Origin: Ureibacillus chungkukjangi
GTDB lineage: Bacteria > Bacillota > Bacilli > Bacillales_A > Planococcaceae
NCBI RefSeq assembly: GCF_003217295.1
Contig: NZ_QJTJ01000013.1
Location: 33,320 to 97,319 of the forward strand
Length of the DNA stretch: 64,000 nt
Direction: 5' to 3'
Each line of letters starts with the position of its first letter. Position 1 is the first letter of the stretch. Both the position numbers and the translations under genes were made by a program. Shown one piece after another: positions 56,262 through 64,000 of the stretch. The notes beneath the pieces were generated by a model. That model ran no database searches. It was given only the letters and a program-made list of their open reading frames with translations, and was not told the DNA's origin.

Positions 56262-56600
56262 ATTTCCACCCCTTTTGACTATTAGCCTATATATAGATTT
56301 CTTGATGCATTTTTTGTTTCCCTTTAAACTTTATTTTTTATTTTTTCATTTGACTGACAATATTCGCTTTATCGCGTTAATTGTGTAAATTACTTTTATC
56401 GTTTTCTAACATCCCTGTTAGCAATAAATGCAATAATATTCTGACTTTTAAGCTTATTTTATTTATTACGAGGAAATTCCTTCCGAAAATACGTTATCCA
56501 ATTAGCGAACATTATTTAAATGAAACGTAAATATAGTTCGTATTTTAATGTGAAAAGTAAGCCTTTTCATAATGTTTTTCAAATTATTTTAGATATTCTG
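56262..56600. other. Intergenic region between the flavin dehydrogenase and serA leader
   Basis: Very AT-rich. It should hold the promoter of the dehydrogenase (minus strand), but no convincing hexamers were found. No small gene with a ribosome site is seen. Confidence 0.4.
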
Positions 56601-56630
56601 TTGACAGAACTGAACAATAGGGATTATGAT
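56601..56630 (+). promoter_or_regulatory. Sigma-A promoter of serA
   Basis: Perfect TTGACA (56601-56606), 18-bp spacer, TATGAT (56625-56630). Transcription should start near 56637, upstream of the T-box leader. Confidence 0.8.
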
Positions 56631-56639
56631 GTTAACAAT

Positions 56640-56930
56640 TAAATCAACGAAAAATATAACGATGGAGACATGCTCGTTCGATTGAAATCCTTAGAGAGCT
56701 GATGGTTGGTGAAAATCAGTGATTTCTACGATTGTAGTTCCACTCCTGAATAGATAAGCTGAAAACTTAAAGTATGCTTGTCCGTGTCATGCACGTTACG
56801 CATTTGCTTAGAGGCTGACCAAAATTATTTTTGGCAGCGAATAAGGGTGGTACCGCGTAAGTTTGTTAATTTTGCCTTTCGCCCCTTACATAAAAATATG
56901 TAGGGTGTGGGAGGCTTTTATTTTTTTCAT
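56640..56930 (+). promoter_or_regulatory. T-box riboswitch, serine-specific, upstream of serA
   Basis: Stem I contains AGAGAGCTGATGGTTGGTG and its partner AAAATCAG; the specifier is probably TCC (56739-56741), a serine codon, just before ACTCCTGA. The T-box proper, AGGGTGGTACCGCG, is at 56844-56857. A terminator hairpin with G-U pairs spans 56874-56915 and is followed by TTTTATTTTTTT. Uncharged tRNA-Ser should favour read-through into serA. Confidence 0.95.
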
Positions 56931-57010
56931 TTTTTAATTCACTTCTAACATCAGGTGTCAACTTAATTGTCAAAATAATTCGTAAATTCATTTAAGGGGA
57001 GAGATTATTT

Positions 57011-58630
57011 ATGGTAACAAAAACTGTAACTGCAACTAACTTTATTAATGTCTTTATCGCTGATCCACTAAGTGAGGATGGGATTTTCCCTCTTCGCCAA
57101 GAAACAGAATTAAACCTAAACGTTGTAATCGAAACAGGCCTTACACCGGAACAATTAATCGCTAGAATTGAAGATGTTCATGTGCTTTTAGTACGTAGCC
57201 AAACTAAAGTGACGCGTGAAATTATTGCTGCTGCAAAAAACTTAAAGTTAATTGGGCGTGCTGGTGTTGGCGTTGACAATATTGACCTAGCCGCTGCTAC
57301 TGAACATGGGGTAATTGTTGTCAATGCACCGGATGGTAATACAAACTCTGCTGCAGAGCATACGATTGCAATGATGACATCACTTGCTCGTCACATCCCT
57401 CAGGCTTATAACGCCTTAAAAAATGGGGTTTGGGATCGTAAATCTTATGTAGGTGTAGAGCTCAAAAACAAAACTTTAGGTGTTGTTGGTTTTGGCCGTA
57501 TCGGAACAGAAGTAGCTTTCCGCGCAAAAGGTCAACGAATGAATGTTATTGCATATGACCCATTCCTAACTGAAGAACGTGCAAAAGAGCTTGGCATTAC
57601 AAAAGGGACTGTTGATGAGGTGGTTCAAGCTGCTGACTTTATCACGGTACATACGCCATTATTACCAGAGACACGCAACTTGATAAATAAAGATAAATTC
57701 GCAATCATGAAAAACGACGTACGCATTATAAACTGTGCACGTGGTGGTATTATTGATGAGGAGGATTTATATAATGCTATCGTTGAGGGTAAAGTAGCAG
57801 GCGCTGCACTTGACGTTTTCGTTGAAGAGCCAGCAACAAATCATAAATTACTAACTTTACCTCAAGTAATTGCTACACCCCACTTAGGTGCATCAACAAT
57901 CGAGGCACAAGAATCAGTAGCTGTTGACGTTTCTAACGATATTATCAAATTCTTTAAAACAGGCACGGTTACAAACCCAGTGAACATGCCATCCATACCA
58001 AAAGAATTATTGGCACAGGTAGAGCCATTCTTTGAACTAGCAGAGAAATTAGGAACATTCCTATCTCAAGTTACAACTGAGCCGATTAAAGAAATCAACA
58101 TTTCATATGCGGGCGAAGTGGCAAACTATGATGTGCGTCCCTTAACTTCAAATAACTTGAAAGGCTTATTGAAGAAAAATCACGGAGAGCATGTAAACGA
58201 TGTGAATGCACGCTACTTATCTGAACGTATCGGTATTAAAATTAATGAACATAAAACAACAACTGCTAAAGGGTTCACAAACTTAATAACAGTTGAAGTG
58301 AAGACTGAAAACGAAGTTCACACTGTAGCTGGTACACTGCTTAATGGTTTAGGTGCACGTATCGTGAAAGTAGAAAACTATGTAGTAGACGTGATTCCAC
58401 AGGGTCACCTACTTTACATTAAAAATACTGATAAACCAGGAGCTATCGGCCGTGTAGCTACAAAGCTTGCAGAAAAAGATATTAACATCGCAACTATGCA
58501 GGTTGGCCGCGATCAAATAGGCGGAACAGCAATTATGATGCTAACTATCGATAACGAAGTAACATCTGAAGACTTAAACTACGTAGAACAGCTTGAAAAT
58601 ATCGATGAAGTAAAAGCTATCACACTTTAA
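57011..58630 (+). CDS. serA: D-3-phosphoglycerate dehydrogenase
   Basis: First enzyme of serine biosynthesis, oxidising 3-phosphoglycerate with NAD. The 539-residue long form has a catalytic/NAD domain ([11 protein letters not shown]; catalytic Arg in [13 protein letters not shown], Glu in VEEPA, His in ATPHLGAST), an intervening substrate domain (about 330-455), and a C-terminal ACT domain ([20 protein letters not shown]) for serine feedback. GGGGAGAG precedes the ATG. The serine T-box upstream supports the function strongly. Confidence 0.98.
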   Translation: MVTKTVTATNFINVFIADPLSEDGIFPLRQETELNLNVVIETGLTPEQLIARIEDVHVLLVRSQTKVTREIIAAAKNLKLIGRAGVGVDNIDLAAATEHGVIVVNAPDGNTNSAAEHTIAMMTSLARHIPQAYNALKNGVWDRKSYVGVELKNKTLGVVGFGRIGTEVAFRAKGQRMNVIAYDPFLTEERAKELGITKGTVDEVVQAADFITVHTPLLPETRNLINKDKFAIMKNDVRIINCARGGIIDEEDLYNAIVEGKVAGAALDVFVEEPATNHKLLTLPQVIATPHLGASTIEAQESVAVDVSNDIIKFFKTGTVTNPVNMPSIPKELLAQVEPFFELAEKLGTFLSQVTTEPIKEINISYAGEVANYDVRPLTSNNLKGLLKKNHGEHVNDVNARYLSERIGIKINEHKTTTAKGFTNLITVEVKTENEVHTVAGTLLNGLGARIVKVENYVVDVIPQGHLLYIKNTDKPGAIGRVATKLAEKDINIATMQVGRDQIGGTAIMMLTIDNEVTSEDLNYVEQLENIDEVKAITL

Positions 58631-58638
58631 TAAGCTGG

Positions 58639-58675
58639 AATGCCTCACGACGATTTTGTGGTGAGGCATTTTTAT
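58639..58675 (+). terminator. Terminator after serA
   Basis: Perfect 10-bp stem AATGCCTCAC (58639-58648) and GTGAGGCATT (58661-58670), followed by TTTATG. Confidence 0.85.
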
Positions 58676-58737
58676 GTGTTTTATATGAAGCCTGTGGATT
58701 GTGGATGTAGTTAGATCGAGTTCAACAGGAGGAGTGA

Positions 58738-58885
58738 GGTGTAATTTTGGTGTGTGATGCGGTGTCTGATACGGTTTGGACTGAGGTTGGCTTTGGGAAT
58801 AAGGTTCATTTTGGTTATGAAGTGCATCACGGGCTTACTTTTACTTGCCGCATTCCCCCCTTATGAAACGCATCCCCACCCACAA
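58738..58885. repeat. Decayed repeat region related to the 35.4-kb and 9.3-kb arrays
   Basis: Between serA and the HAD gene: TTATGAAGTGCATCAC (58815 onward), CTTTTACTTGCCGCATT and TTATGAAACGCATCC. The TATGAA-CGCAT core matches the start of the 52-bp unit at 35.4 kb, and CTTTTACTTGC matches the 21-bp unit at 9.3 kb. Too degraded to define units. No gene seen. Confidence 0.5.
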
Positions 58886-58929
58886 ACAAAAAACAGATGA
58901 AGGAAACTCTATCATTTCCCTCACCTGTT
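58883..58929 (-). terminator. Terminator after the HAD phosphatase gene
   Basis: Imperfect stem AACAGATGAAGGAAAC with TTTCCCTCACCTGTT, then TTTTTTGTTTG on the minus strand. It closely resembles the terminator at 35.66 kb. Confidence 0.8.
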
Positions 58930-58934
58930 TCTAG

Positions 58935-59726
58935 TTACTCTATCGTTTTGAGCAGCTCCAGAAACTCTGTCAGAGATGCTACTTCATAGGTTGGTTCTAC
59001 TTCTGTATCGTTTACTTTGCCTTCACGATTGATCCATACGTTTTTCATGCCTACGCCTGCAGAGCCTTTAATGTCTGTGTTTAAGTTGTCGCCAACCATA
59101 ATTCCTTCACTTGCTGTAATCCCTGCTTTATCCATCATAAATTCAAATAGCTCTACTTTTGGCTTACCTTTTCCAAATTCACCTGAAATGATAACTAGAT
59201 CAAAATAAGGGCGAATCTCTGGAGTGATTTCAAGCTTTAGGTTTTGTAAACTTGGTGCTCCATTTGTTAGTAATACCAGCTGATATTTATCCTTTAACTC
59301 ATCTAACACTGCATATGTATCCTCATATACAAATGGGGATTTTTTACGTTCCTCAACAAAACGCTCCCCTAATTCAGCACCAAGTGTCGCATCGTCAATG
59401 CCAAGAGTCATTAAGCCTTTTGTCCAGGCTTCTTTGCGATATGCCGGAATAATCTCTTTCATTTTTTGAAAGGATTCTGTTGGATCGTCAAATGTTCCCC
59501 ATAGTCCCTCAAAGGGATTAATGCCAATTAGAACAGTATAATCGTAAGTTTCGTAGGCTTCATACAACTTTCGGGCTTCGATTTTTACAGCTTCTTCAAG
59601 CTCAGCTGCATCAATATAGCATATTTGCTGTGCATACTCACAGGTTTTTTCAAAAGCAGTTTTCACACTATGCTTATCCCACAGTAAGGTATCGTCTAAA
59701 TCAAAAATAATTGTTTTTATTGGCAT
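58935..59726 (-). CDS. HAD-superfamily phosphatase (YsaA-like)
   Basis: 263-residue HAD hydrolase: motif I IIFDLDDTLLWDKHS at residue 5, motif II LLTNGAP, motif III Lys in GKGKPKVELFEFM, motif IV MVGDNLNTDIKGSAGVG. A helical cap domain lies between. YsaA-type proteins have been suggested as phosphoserine phosphatases; convergence with serA makes that attractive but not proven. ATG of MPIKTIIFD has GGGAG eight bases before it. Confidence 0.88.
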   Translation of the reverse strand: MPIKTIIFDLDDTLLWDKHSVKTAFEKTCEYAQQICYIDAAELEEAVKIEARKLYEAYETYDYTVLIGINPFEGLWGTFDDPTESFQKMKEIIPAYRKEAWTKGLMTLGIDDATLGAELGERFVEERKKSPFVYEDTYAVLDELKDKYQLVLLTNGAPSLQNLKLEITPEIRPYFDLVIISGEFGKGKPKVELFEFMMDKAGITASEGIMVGDNLNTDIKGSAGVGMKNVWINREGKVNDTEVEPTYEVASLTEFLELLKTIE

Positions 59727-59946
59727 GTCCCTATCTCCCATATCATTCGATTTGCTATCTATTCGGCGTAACAACTATGTTTTCACTAATAATTTTATCA
59801 TATTTTCAGAATTATTAGGATAATAGATTTCCAGCTTATTTGTCCTTTTACCAAATAAAATCTGGTCACCTAATTGAAGTTATACAAGCTCTGGCAACAG
59901 CATATGTTCATTTAAACACCAATTAGCTACCAGAAGAGGGAGAGAG

Positions 59947-60564
59947 ATGATGATTAAAAAGTTTGCATCTGACGCTCTAGGACTATCGGATATTGGGAAA
60001 ATGTTTGAACCCTTTGATTATGATAAAACGGAATCGGATGATTATCTTCTTTACGAAATGGGAGAGCATATTTACTTTCTTGTTAAAACCAAGACAGATG
60101 AATATTGCTTTACTAATTTAGCATTAATTCATGTGTACGGTGATTCAGCTGTTAGTAAAAAACGTACATTAAAACGGTATGACTATAAATTTAATACATT
60201 ACGTCAAGTATCCTTCGAAACAATCGGAACAATGGATTTAGATAATGAAATAAAATTCACGATTGGTGAAACTGCTTTTAACATTGAGATTCATAAAAAA
60301 TTTTCTGAGAAAGCAAAAGACCTGTATAAATGCTTAGTCACAATGGAGCGAATCATGCGTGAAAATGAAAAGCATCGAAACTATATGTTCGATAGCTTAG
60401 AATATGCCACGAGGAGCCTTGCTTCTTCAGGACATGGCCAAGCTTCTCCTTCTGAATCCTTTAAATCCATCGCTGAATTTACAAATCAATGGTTACAGGA
60501 AAGTAGCCGAAACTACACAAAAGAAGATTATAGTGATGTATTTGATCTGTTTATAAGAAATTAA
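59947..60564 (+). CDS. PH-domain protein (YvbH-like)
   Basis: 205-residue soluble protein. Residues about 10-125 look like a bacterial PH domain (FVVK-type strands LLYEMGEHIYFLVKTKTDEY; TNLALIHVYGDSAVSKKRTL; DNEIKFTIGETAFNIEIHK). The C-terminal 60 residues resemble the YvbH C-terminal helix pair (SIAEFTNQWLQESSRNYTKEDYSDVF). Function unknown; two consecutive ATGs give an uncertainty of one codon. It has a bidirectional terminator after it. Confidence 0.88.
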   Translation: MMIKKFASDALGLSDIGKMFEPFDYDKTESDDYLLYEMGEHIYFLVKTKTDEYCFTNLALIHVYGDSAVSKKRTLKRYDYKFNTLRQVSFETIGTMDLDNEIKFTIGETAFNIEIHKKFSEKAKDLYKCLVTMERIMRENEKHRNYMFDSLEYATRSLASSGHGQASPSESFKSIAEFTNQWLQESSRNYTKEDYSDVFDLFIRN

Positions 60565-60570
60565 ATGATA

Positions 60571-60606
60571 AAAACCCGTACTCTTCCTACTACGAGTACG
60601 GGTTTA
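60571..60606. terminator. Bidirectional terminator between the PH-domain gene and DUF3006 gene
   Basis: Perfect 12-bp stem AAACCCGTACTC (60572-60583) and GAGTACGGGTTT (60594-60605), with T/A-rich flanks on both sides. Confidence 0.88.
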
Positions 60607-60618
60607 TTCATCATAATG

Positions 60619-60867
60619 CTAGTTTTTCTGATTTTTCAATCGGTCCAATAAATTTTGAACTTTTTCTTTTTGCGCCTCCGTTTGCTCTTGCAAAACTGTA
60701 ATTTGATAATTTTCTCCATCATCGAGGATTTGCACTATATCCCCTTCATTTACTGGAACATCAATCTTTGCACGATGGATTAATAATTGATCCGTTTCGT
60801 CAGGTCGTTTTAGGAATATCGCATAATCCCCTTCGAAACGATCTAATGTATAAGCGTTATTGTTCAC
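60619..60867 (-). CDS. DUF3006 family protein
   Basis: 82-residue acidic soluble protein, beginning YTLDRFEGDYAIFLKRPDET and containing the strand pattern VNEGDIVQILDDGENYQI, with a helical, Lys/Gln-rich end. DUF3006 genes are commonly found directly after secreted ComEC-like metallo-beta-lactamase genes, as here. Start is probably GTG (60865-60867), nine bases after AAAGGGG; a TTG two codons upstream is the alternative. Overlap with the partner gene is 11 bases. Function unknown. Confidence 0.85.
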   Translation of the reverse strand: MNNNAYTLDRFEGDYAIFLKRPDETDQLLIHRAKIDVPVNEGDIVQILDDGENYQITVLQEQTEAQKEKVQNLLDRLKNQKN

Positions 60868-62158
60868 TAACAATTTCCCCTTTCGGATTTAGTAGTTGGG
60901 CAGTATCACCACTATTTAACCACACTTGACGACCTGTCCATTTTATATAACCATCCCCATCCTTTGCATCAGGACCACTAGTAACAAAAATTATTTGTCC
61001 CGAGGATAATGTAAGCTTTGGGAAAGTAAACATTTGATTGCCTTCTACTGAATAGAGCTGCCAATCAGCTAGGTTTACATCTTCTGTACCATTATTTTTA
61101 ATCGCTACAACTTCGCCTTCTAAATCTAAGTTATCAATCACTATATCTCCAGTTGTTTGAATGTTCTTCTTATCCTTATTACTATTAGTGTTTGGGTCGC
61201 TCTCGCCTTCACCGTTACTCGATGGCGCTATTGAGCTTGTTGCCCCGATTCCTGTCCATTCATCAGCTAGAACGTCATACTCTTCTCCATCTGTTTCAAC
61301 TACGATAGTTCCCGCTTCAGCTGTACCGTAAATTTTACTTCCAACCTGCTGGAGATTTTGAATAACCTCATAATGGGGATGTCCATAAGAATTATCTTGT
61401 CCATAGCTCAATATTGTCGTTTCTGGATGGACTGCTTCTATAAACTGTAAAGAACTGCTTGTATTTGAACCATGATGGCCTGCCTTTAAAATCGTTGCAC
61501 GCATATCAAACTTAGCCATCATTTCTTCTTCTAACTCAATTCCCGCATCACCTGTTAATAAAAACGAAATCTCGTCATAGACTAGCTTTAAAACAATTGA
61601 TGCGTCATTGTTATCCTTTGCATCATGATCTGCACTTAAAACTGAAATTTGGAGTTTATCATCAAGTAATACATCCTCATTTATACTTGCCACCTGAAAT
61701 GGAATATTGTTAGTTTCAATAAGCGATAATACTTCTTCATAAGTTGCCGATGTATGTACTTTGCCCGAATCAATAAAGTTATCAATTTTAAGTGTATTTA
61801 TCACTTCAATTAAGCCGCCAATATGATCTGCATCGGGGTGGGTTGCAACAACATAGTCTAATTTTTCAATACCAAGACTGCTCAAATAGTTAACAACCTC
61901 CTGACCTGCCCCTTTTGTTCCTGCATCGATAAGCATATTGTGCTTGTTTGGAGACTCAATCAAAATGGAATCGCCCTGACCCACATCTATAAAATGCACT
62001 CTCAATAAATCATTGACTACCATCGTTGAATCGGCAGCCTCATCTTCAATCTGTTCATTTTGATTTTTGGTTGCTGGATTACTCGACGTACTATCCGTAT
62101 TGCTCGAGCAACCAACTAGAAATAATATACAGCTAACTATAACTAAAATTTTTCGCAT
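60857..62158 (-). CDS. Secreted ComEC/Rec2-like metallo-beta-lactamase lipoprotein with lamin-tail domain
   Basis: 433 residues. The signal peptide has lipobox FLVGC (Cys17), then a Ser/Thr/Asn linker. The MBL domain covers about 50-300: VHFIDVGQGDSILIE, the metal motif THPDADHIGG (H107, D109, D111, H112), LLTGDAG and LKAGHHGSNTSS. A lamin-tail domain (LTD) covers about 330-433 (VVAIKNNGTEDVNLADWQLY). This resembles the nuclease domain of ComEC freed from its channel, so an extracellular DNase/phosphodiesterase is inferred; the LTD may bind DNA or wall. Confidence 0.9.
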   Translation of the reverse strand: MRKILVIVSCILFLVGCSSNTDSTSSNPATKNQNEQIEDEAADSTMVVNDLLRVHFIDVGQGDSILIESPNKHNMLIDAGTKGAGQEVVNYLSSLGIEKLDYVVATHPDADHIGGLIEVINTLKIDNFIDSGKVHTSATYEEVLSLIETNNIPFQVASINEDVLLDDKLQISVLSADHDAKDNNDASIVLKLVYDEISFLLTGDAGIELEEEMMAKFDMRATILKAGHHGSNTSSSLQFIEAVHPETTILSYGQDNSYGHPHYEVIQNLQQVGSKIYGTAEAGTIVVETDGEEYDVLADEWTGIGATSSIAPSSNGEGESDPNTNSNKDKKNIQTTGDIVIDNLDLEGEVVAIKNNGTEDVNLADWQLYSVEGNQMFTFPKLTLSSGQIIFVTSGPDAKDGDGYIKWTGRQVWLNSGDTAQLLNPKGEIVSEQ

Positions 62159-62241
62159 AATGTCTTTTCCTTTCCTTCACAATTTACATTATACATAGTG
62201 TAAATGCATTTAATCTTTAGATACCCTTTTTTTCGCAAAAT

Positions 62242-62272
62242 AAAAGGAATAGCATTATTCGCTATTCCTTTT
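62242..62272 (-). terminator. Terminator overlapping the end of the GGDEF gene
   Basis: Perfect 12-bp stem AAAAGGAATAGC (62242-62253) and GCTATTCCTTTT (62261-62272), followed by TTTGCG on the minus strand. Its upstream arm reaches into the stop codon of the GGDEF gene. Confidence 0.75.
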
Positions 62273-63680
62273 AAGTATTCACTGTATATTGATTACGTCC
62301 ATTACGTTTTGACTCGTAAAGAGCATCATCTGCTAATTTAAAGATTTCCTTATAATCCGTTAGCATCCCATTCACATTAGTACTAACACCTAAACTTATA
62401 CTAATCGATATCTTTTCTTCATCGAGTTCAATAATTGTGTCTGATATGTGATTATAAAGATTATCAACAATTTCTATCAGCTCATCCTTAGATGAAACTT
62501 TAACCATTGCAACAAATTCATCCCCACCATAGCGTGCAAAAATACTATCATATGCCGATAAATACTCCGCTGCCATATTGGCAACAGATTTTAATACATC
62601 ATCCCCTACAAGATGGCCAAATTGATCATTTATTTGTTTAAAATAATCGACATCAAGGATAAAGAAGCCGATTAATTGTGCAGTCATATTCGCTTCTTTT
62701 AACCACTTTTTAATATTTTTTTCAAAGTAACGGCGATTGTAGCAGGTTGTTAGGGGATCCTTAGTTGAAATCGATTCAAATTGTTTTTCATTTTGAGTCA
62801 TTTCGATTTGTAGTAAATTCTGATTTATATTAATCTCTTTTATCTTCAAAAGGATATTAATATAGTCCCTTTGTATGGCGATCAGAAGATCCTTATCGTT
62901 CAACTCCGTGACCACCTCTAACAAAATATTATTAATCTCTTCTAATAAAATTAAATCATTATTTTTCGAAGCAAAGTCCTTGGCTTTCACTAAAATCTCA
63001 TTTGCTTCTTCAAAACGTTGTTGTGCTTTAAACCACAGCCCCTTATATTGCAAGACGTAAATAGACGTTTTCATCCATTGCTTACCATCTATATAGTCAA
63101 ATAAAAAATCAAAAAGCTCTTCTGCTTTTATGAATTCTCCTAGGTTTGTATAAGCCTTGGCTAAATTTAGCTTCAGCAGCACTATCAGCTCTTCTTCATT
63201 TGAATCATCCAGCTTCTTTGATAAATCAAGACCTTTTTGAAGATGCTCTACTGCGTTTGCTGGTTCTTCTTCAACTAAGTAGTAAACACCTAAATTATTG
63301 TATATCTTACATAGAGTGAGAATATCATCTAATTTCGTTGCAAGAGCTTTCGCCTTATTTAAATATTCGAAATTCTTCTTCTGATTTCCAAGCTCACCAC
63401 AGACTGTAGCATACATATTTAAATAAATTGTTTTTTGTCCATCTGCCCCATGCTCGTCAATCCACTCTGTAACCTTCTTTAAATCACCAATACAGCTCTG
63501 GATATCCCCAAGAATAAAATATATTTTGCTTCTTTTTATATATAAATCTATTAATAAATTATAGTTTTTTTCTTGTAATGCAAGACTTGCTGTTGGTTCA
63601 AATAAGTTTAAAAATTCGTTAAAGCGGTCTTCTCTAACTAGAGCTTCCATGGTAATTTTCAATTCTTCTAGTTCTTGCAA
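62271..63680 (-). CDS. TPR-GGDEF protein (putative diguanylate cyclase)
   Basis: 469 residues without membrane segments. TPR-like helical repeats run from about residue 15 to 270 (ICKIYNNLGVYYLVEEEPANAVEHL, LNLAKAYTNLGEFIKAEELF). After a short coiled linker the GGDEF domain starts near 310 (STKDPLTTCYNRRYFE), with FFILDVDYFKQINDQFGHLVGD and the active motif RYGGDEF near 390. The RxxD inhibitory site five residues before GGDEF is absent. Likely makes c-di-GMP in response to a protein contact. The start is TTG with AGGGAG seven bases before it. Confidence 0.92.
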   Translation of the reverse strand: MQELEELKITMEALVREDRFNEFLNLFEPTASLALQEKNYNLLIDLYIKRSKIYFILGDIQSCIGDLKKVTEWIDEHGADGQKTIYLNMYATVCGELGNQKKNFEYLNKAKALATKLDDILTLCKIYNNLGVYYLVEEEPANAVEHLQKGLDLSKKLDDSNEEELIVLLKLNLAKAYTNLGEFIKAEELFDFLFDYIDGKQWMKTSIYVLQYKGLWFKAQQRFEEANEILVKAKDFASKNNDLILLEEINNILLEVVTELNDKDLLIAIQRDYINILLKIKEININQNLLQIEMTQNEKQFESISTKDPLTTCYNRRYFEKNIKKWLKEANMTAQLIGFFILDVDYFKQINDQFGHLVGDDVLKSVANMAAEYLSAYDSIFARYGGDEFVAMVKVSSKDELIEIVDNLYNHISDTIIELDEEKISISISLGVSTNVNGMLTDYKEIFKLADDALYESKRNGRNQYTVNT

Positions 63681-63906
63681 CTCATCACTCCCTAACCAAT
63701 CCCCATTACTTTTCTCATAATAATCATAATCTATTTATACATGATTTACGAATCATTTACAATAAATGTAATCTAAAAATCTTGCAAAAATGAAAATTCA
63801 GTCTTTTTAAACACTATATCATTTCAACTTTTTTTTTGAAATAACAAAATGAGTTAATTACTATAAAATACACCTTTAAGCCATTATAAAAAGGCCCCCA
63901 AAAATT

Positions 63907-64000
63907 AAAATGTACCCTATAAGATGGACACTTTAAAAAAAGTCCTTCTTGTAGGGTACTTTTGTTTATAATGAGAAAAAAGATGTTGGAGCGGAATTAG
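63907..64000. mobile_element. Probable left end of an IS (IS3-like), truncated by window edge
   Basis: TGTACCCTATAAGATGGAC begins at 63911. It forms a long imperfect inverted repeat with TCCTTCTTGTAGGGTAC (63942-63959), separated by an A-rich tract. A TGTACCC... end with an internal hairpin and a following AT-rich leader (TTTATAATGAG) fits the tip of an IS3-type element. The transposase would lie beyond 64000. A simple terminator is the main alternative. The 230 bases before it (63681-63906) hold no gene. Confidence 0.4.

Overview
The window is a chromosomal segment of a low-GC, endospore-forming Firmicute. Gene content and order match Bacillus subtilis blocks: hprK-lgt-ppaX-yvoF-his-yvcD-trxB-yvcI, the yng leucine operon, hemEHY/hmoB, and hit/ecsAB-trpP-yhaH-hpr-prsA-yhaM. 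The particular mix (a linked Bce-type module, many TTG/GTG starts, a TetR-controlled leucine operon next to a 3-ketoacid CoA-transferase) suits Planococcaceae such as Lysinibacillus or Solibacillus. The genus is inferred, not proven. No rRNA, tRNA, prophage or CRISPR was seen. One likely insertion-sequence end lies at the right edge.

Layout. 1-12.6 kb, all minus strand: Nudix fragment, trxB, TPR protein YvcD, the histidine operon hisZGDBHAFI-type (here hisZ-G-D-B-H-F-IE; no hisA was seen between hisH and hisF), and the HPr kinase/lgt/ppaX/yvoF operon. 12.9-23 kb, minus: a leucine/isovalerate catabolic operon (acyl-CoA dehydrogenase, acyl-CoA synthetase, biotin carboxylase, biotin carrier, HMG-CoA lyase, enoyl-CoA hydratase, carboxyltransferase), its likely TetR repressor with a double palindromic operator, and a two-subunit CoA-transferase that would activate the acetoacetate released by HMG-CoA lyase. 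23-34.9 kb: cytochrome c-551, a YitT-family protein, luxS, an S9 peptidase, a long-chain acyl-CoA ligase, a four-gene antimicrobial-peptide sensing/ABC module, and lipoate ligase. 35-46 kb: YhfH, a His-rich lipoprotein, hemEHY with divergent hmoB, a cyclodeaminase/MHS-transporter operon with a divergent XRE-cupin regulator, and ecsAB. 46-54.6 kb: hit, trpP, yhaH, hpr, small membrane genes, prsA, a Sco-type lipoprotein, yhaM, yhzD and an enoyl-CoA hydratase. 54.6-64 kb: a flavin dehydrogenase, T-box-controlled serA, a HAD phosphatase, a PH-domain protein, a secreted metallo-beta-lactamase/lamin-tail protein with a DUF3006 partner, a TPR-GGDEF protein and the IS-like end.

Most of the window is ordinary core genome. 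The more unusual signals are non-coding: an 11-unit array with an almost exact 21-bp period (9.24-9.46 kb), a 52-bp repeat array (35.4-35.6 kb) with a decayed relative at 58.8 kb, each next to a minus-strand terminator; twin palindromes at 27.4 kb; and well-placed operator palindromes at 20.7, 29.1, 43.5 and 54.6 kb. I did not find a clearly new biological system; these intergenic arrays are the best candidates for something undescribed.
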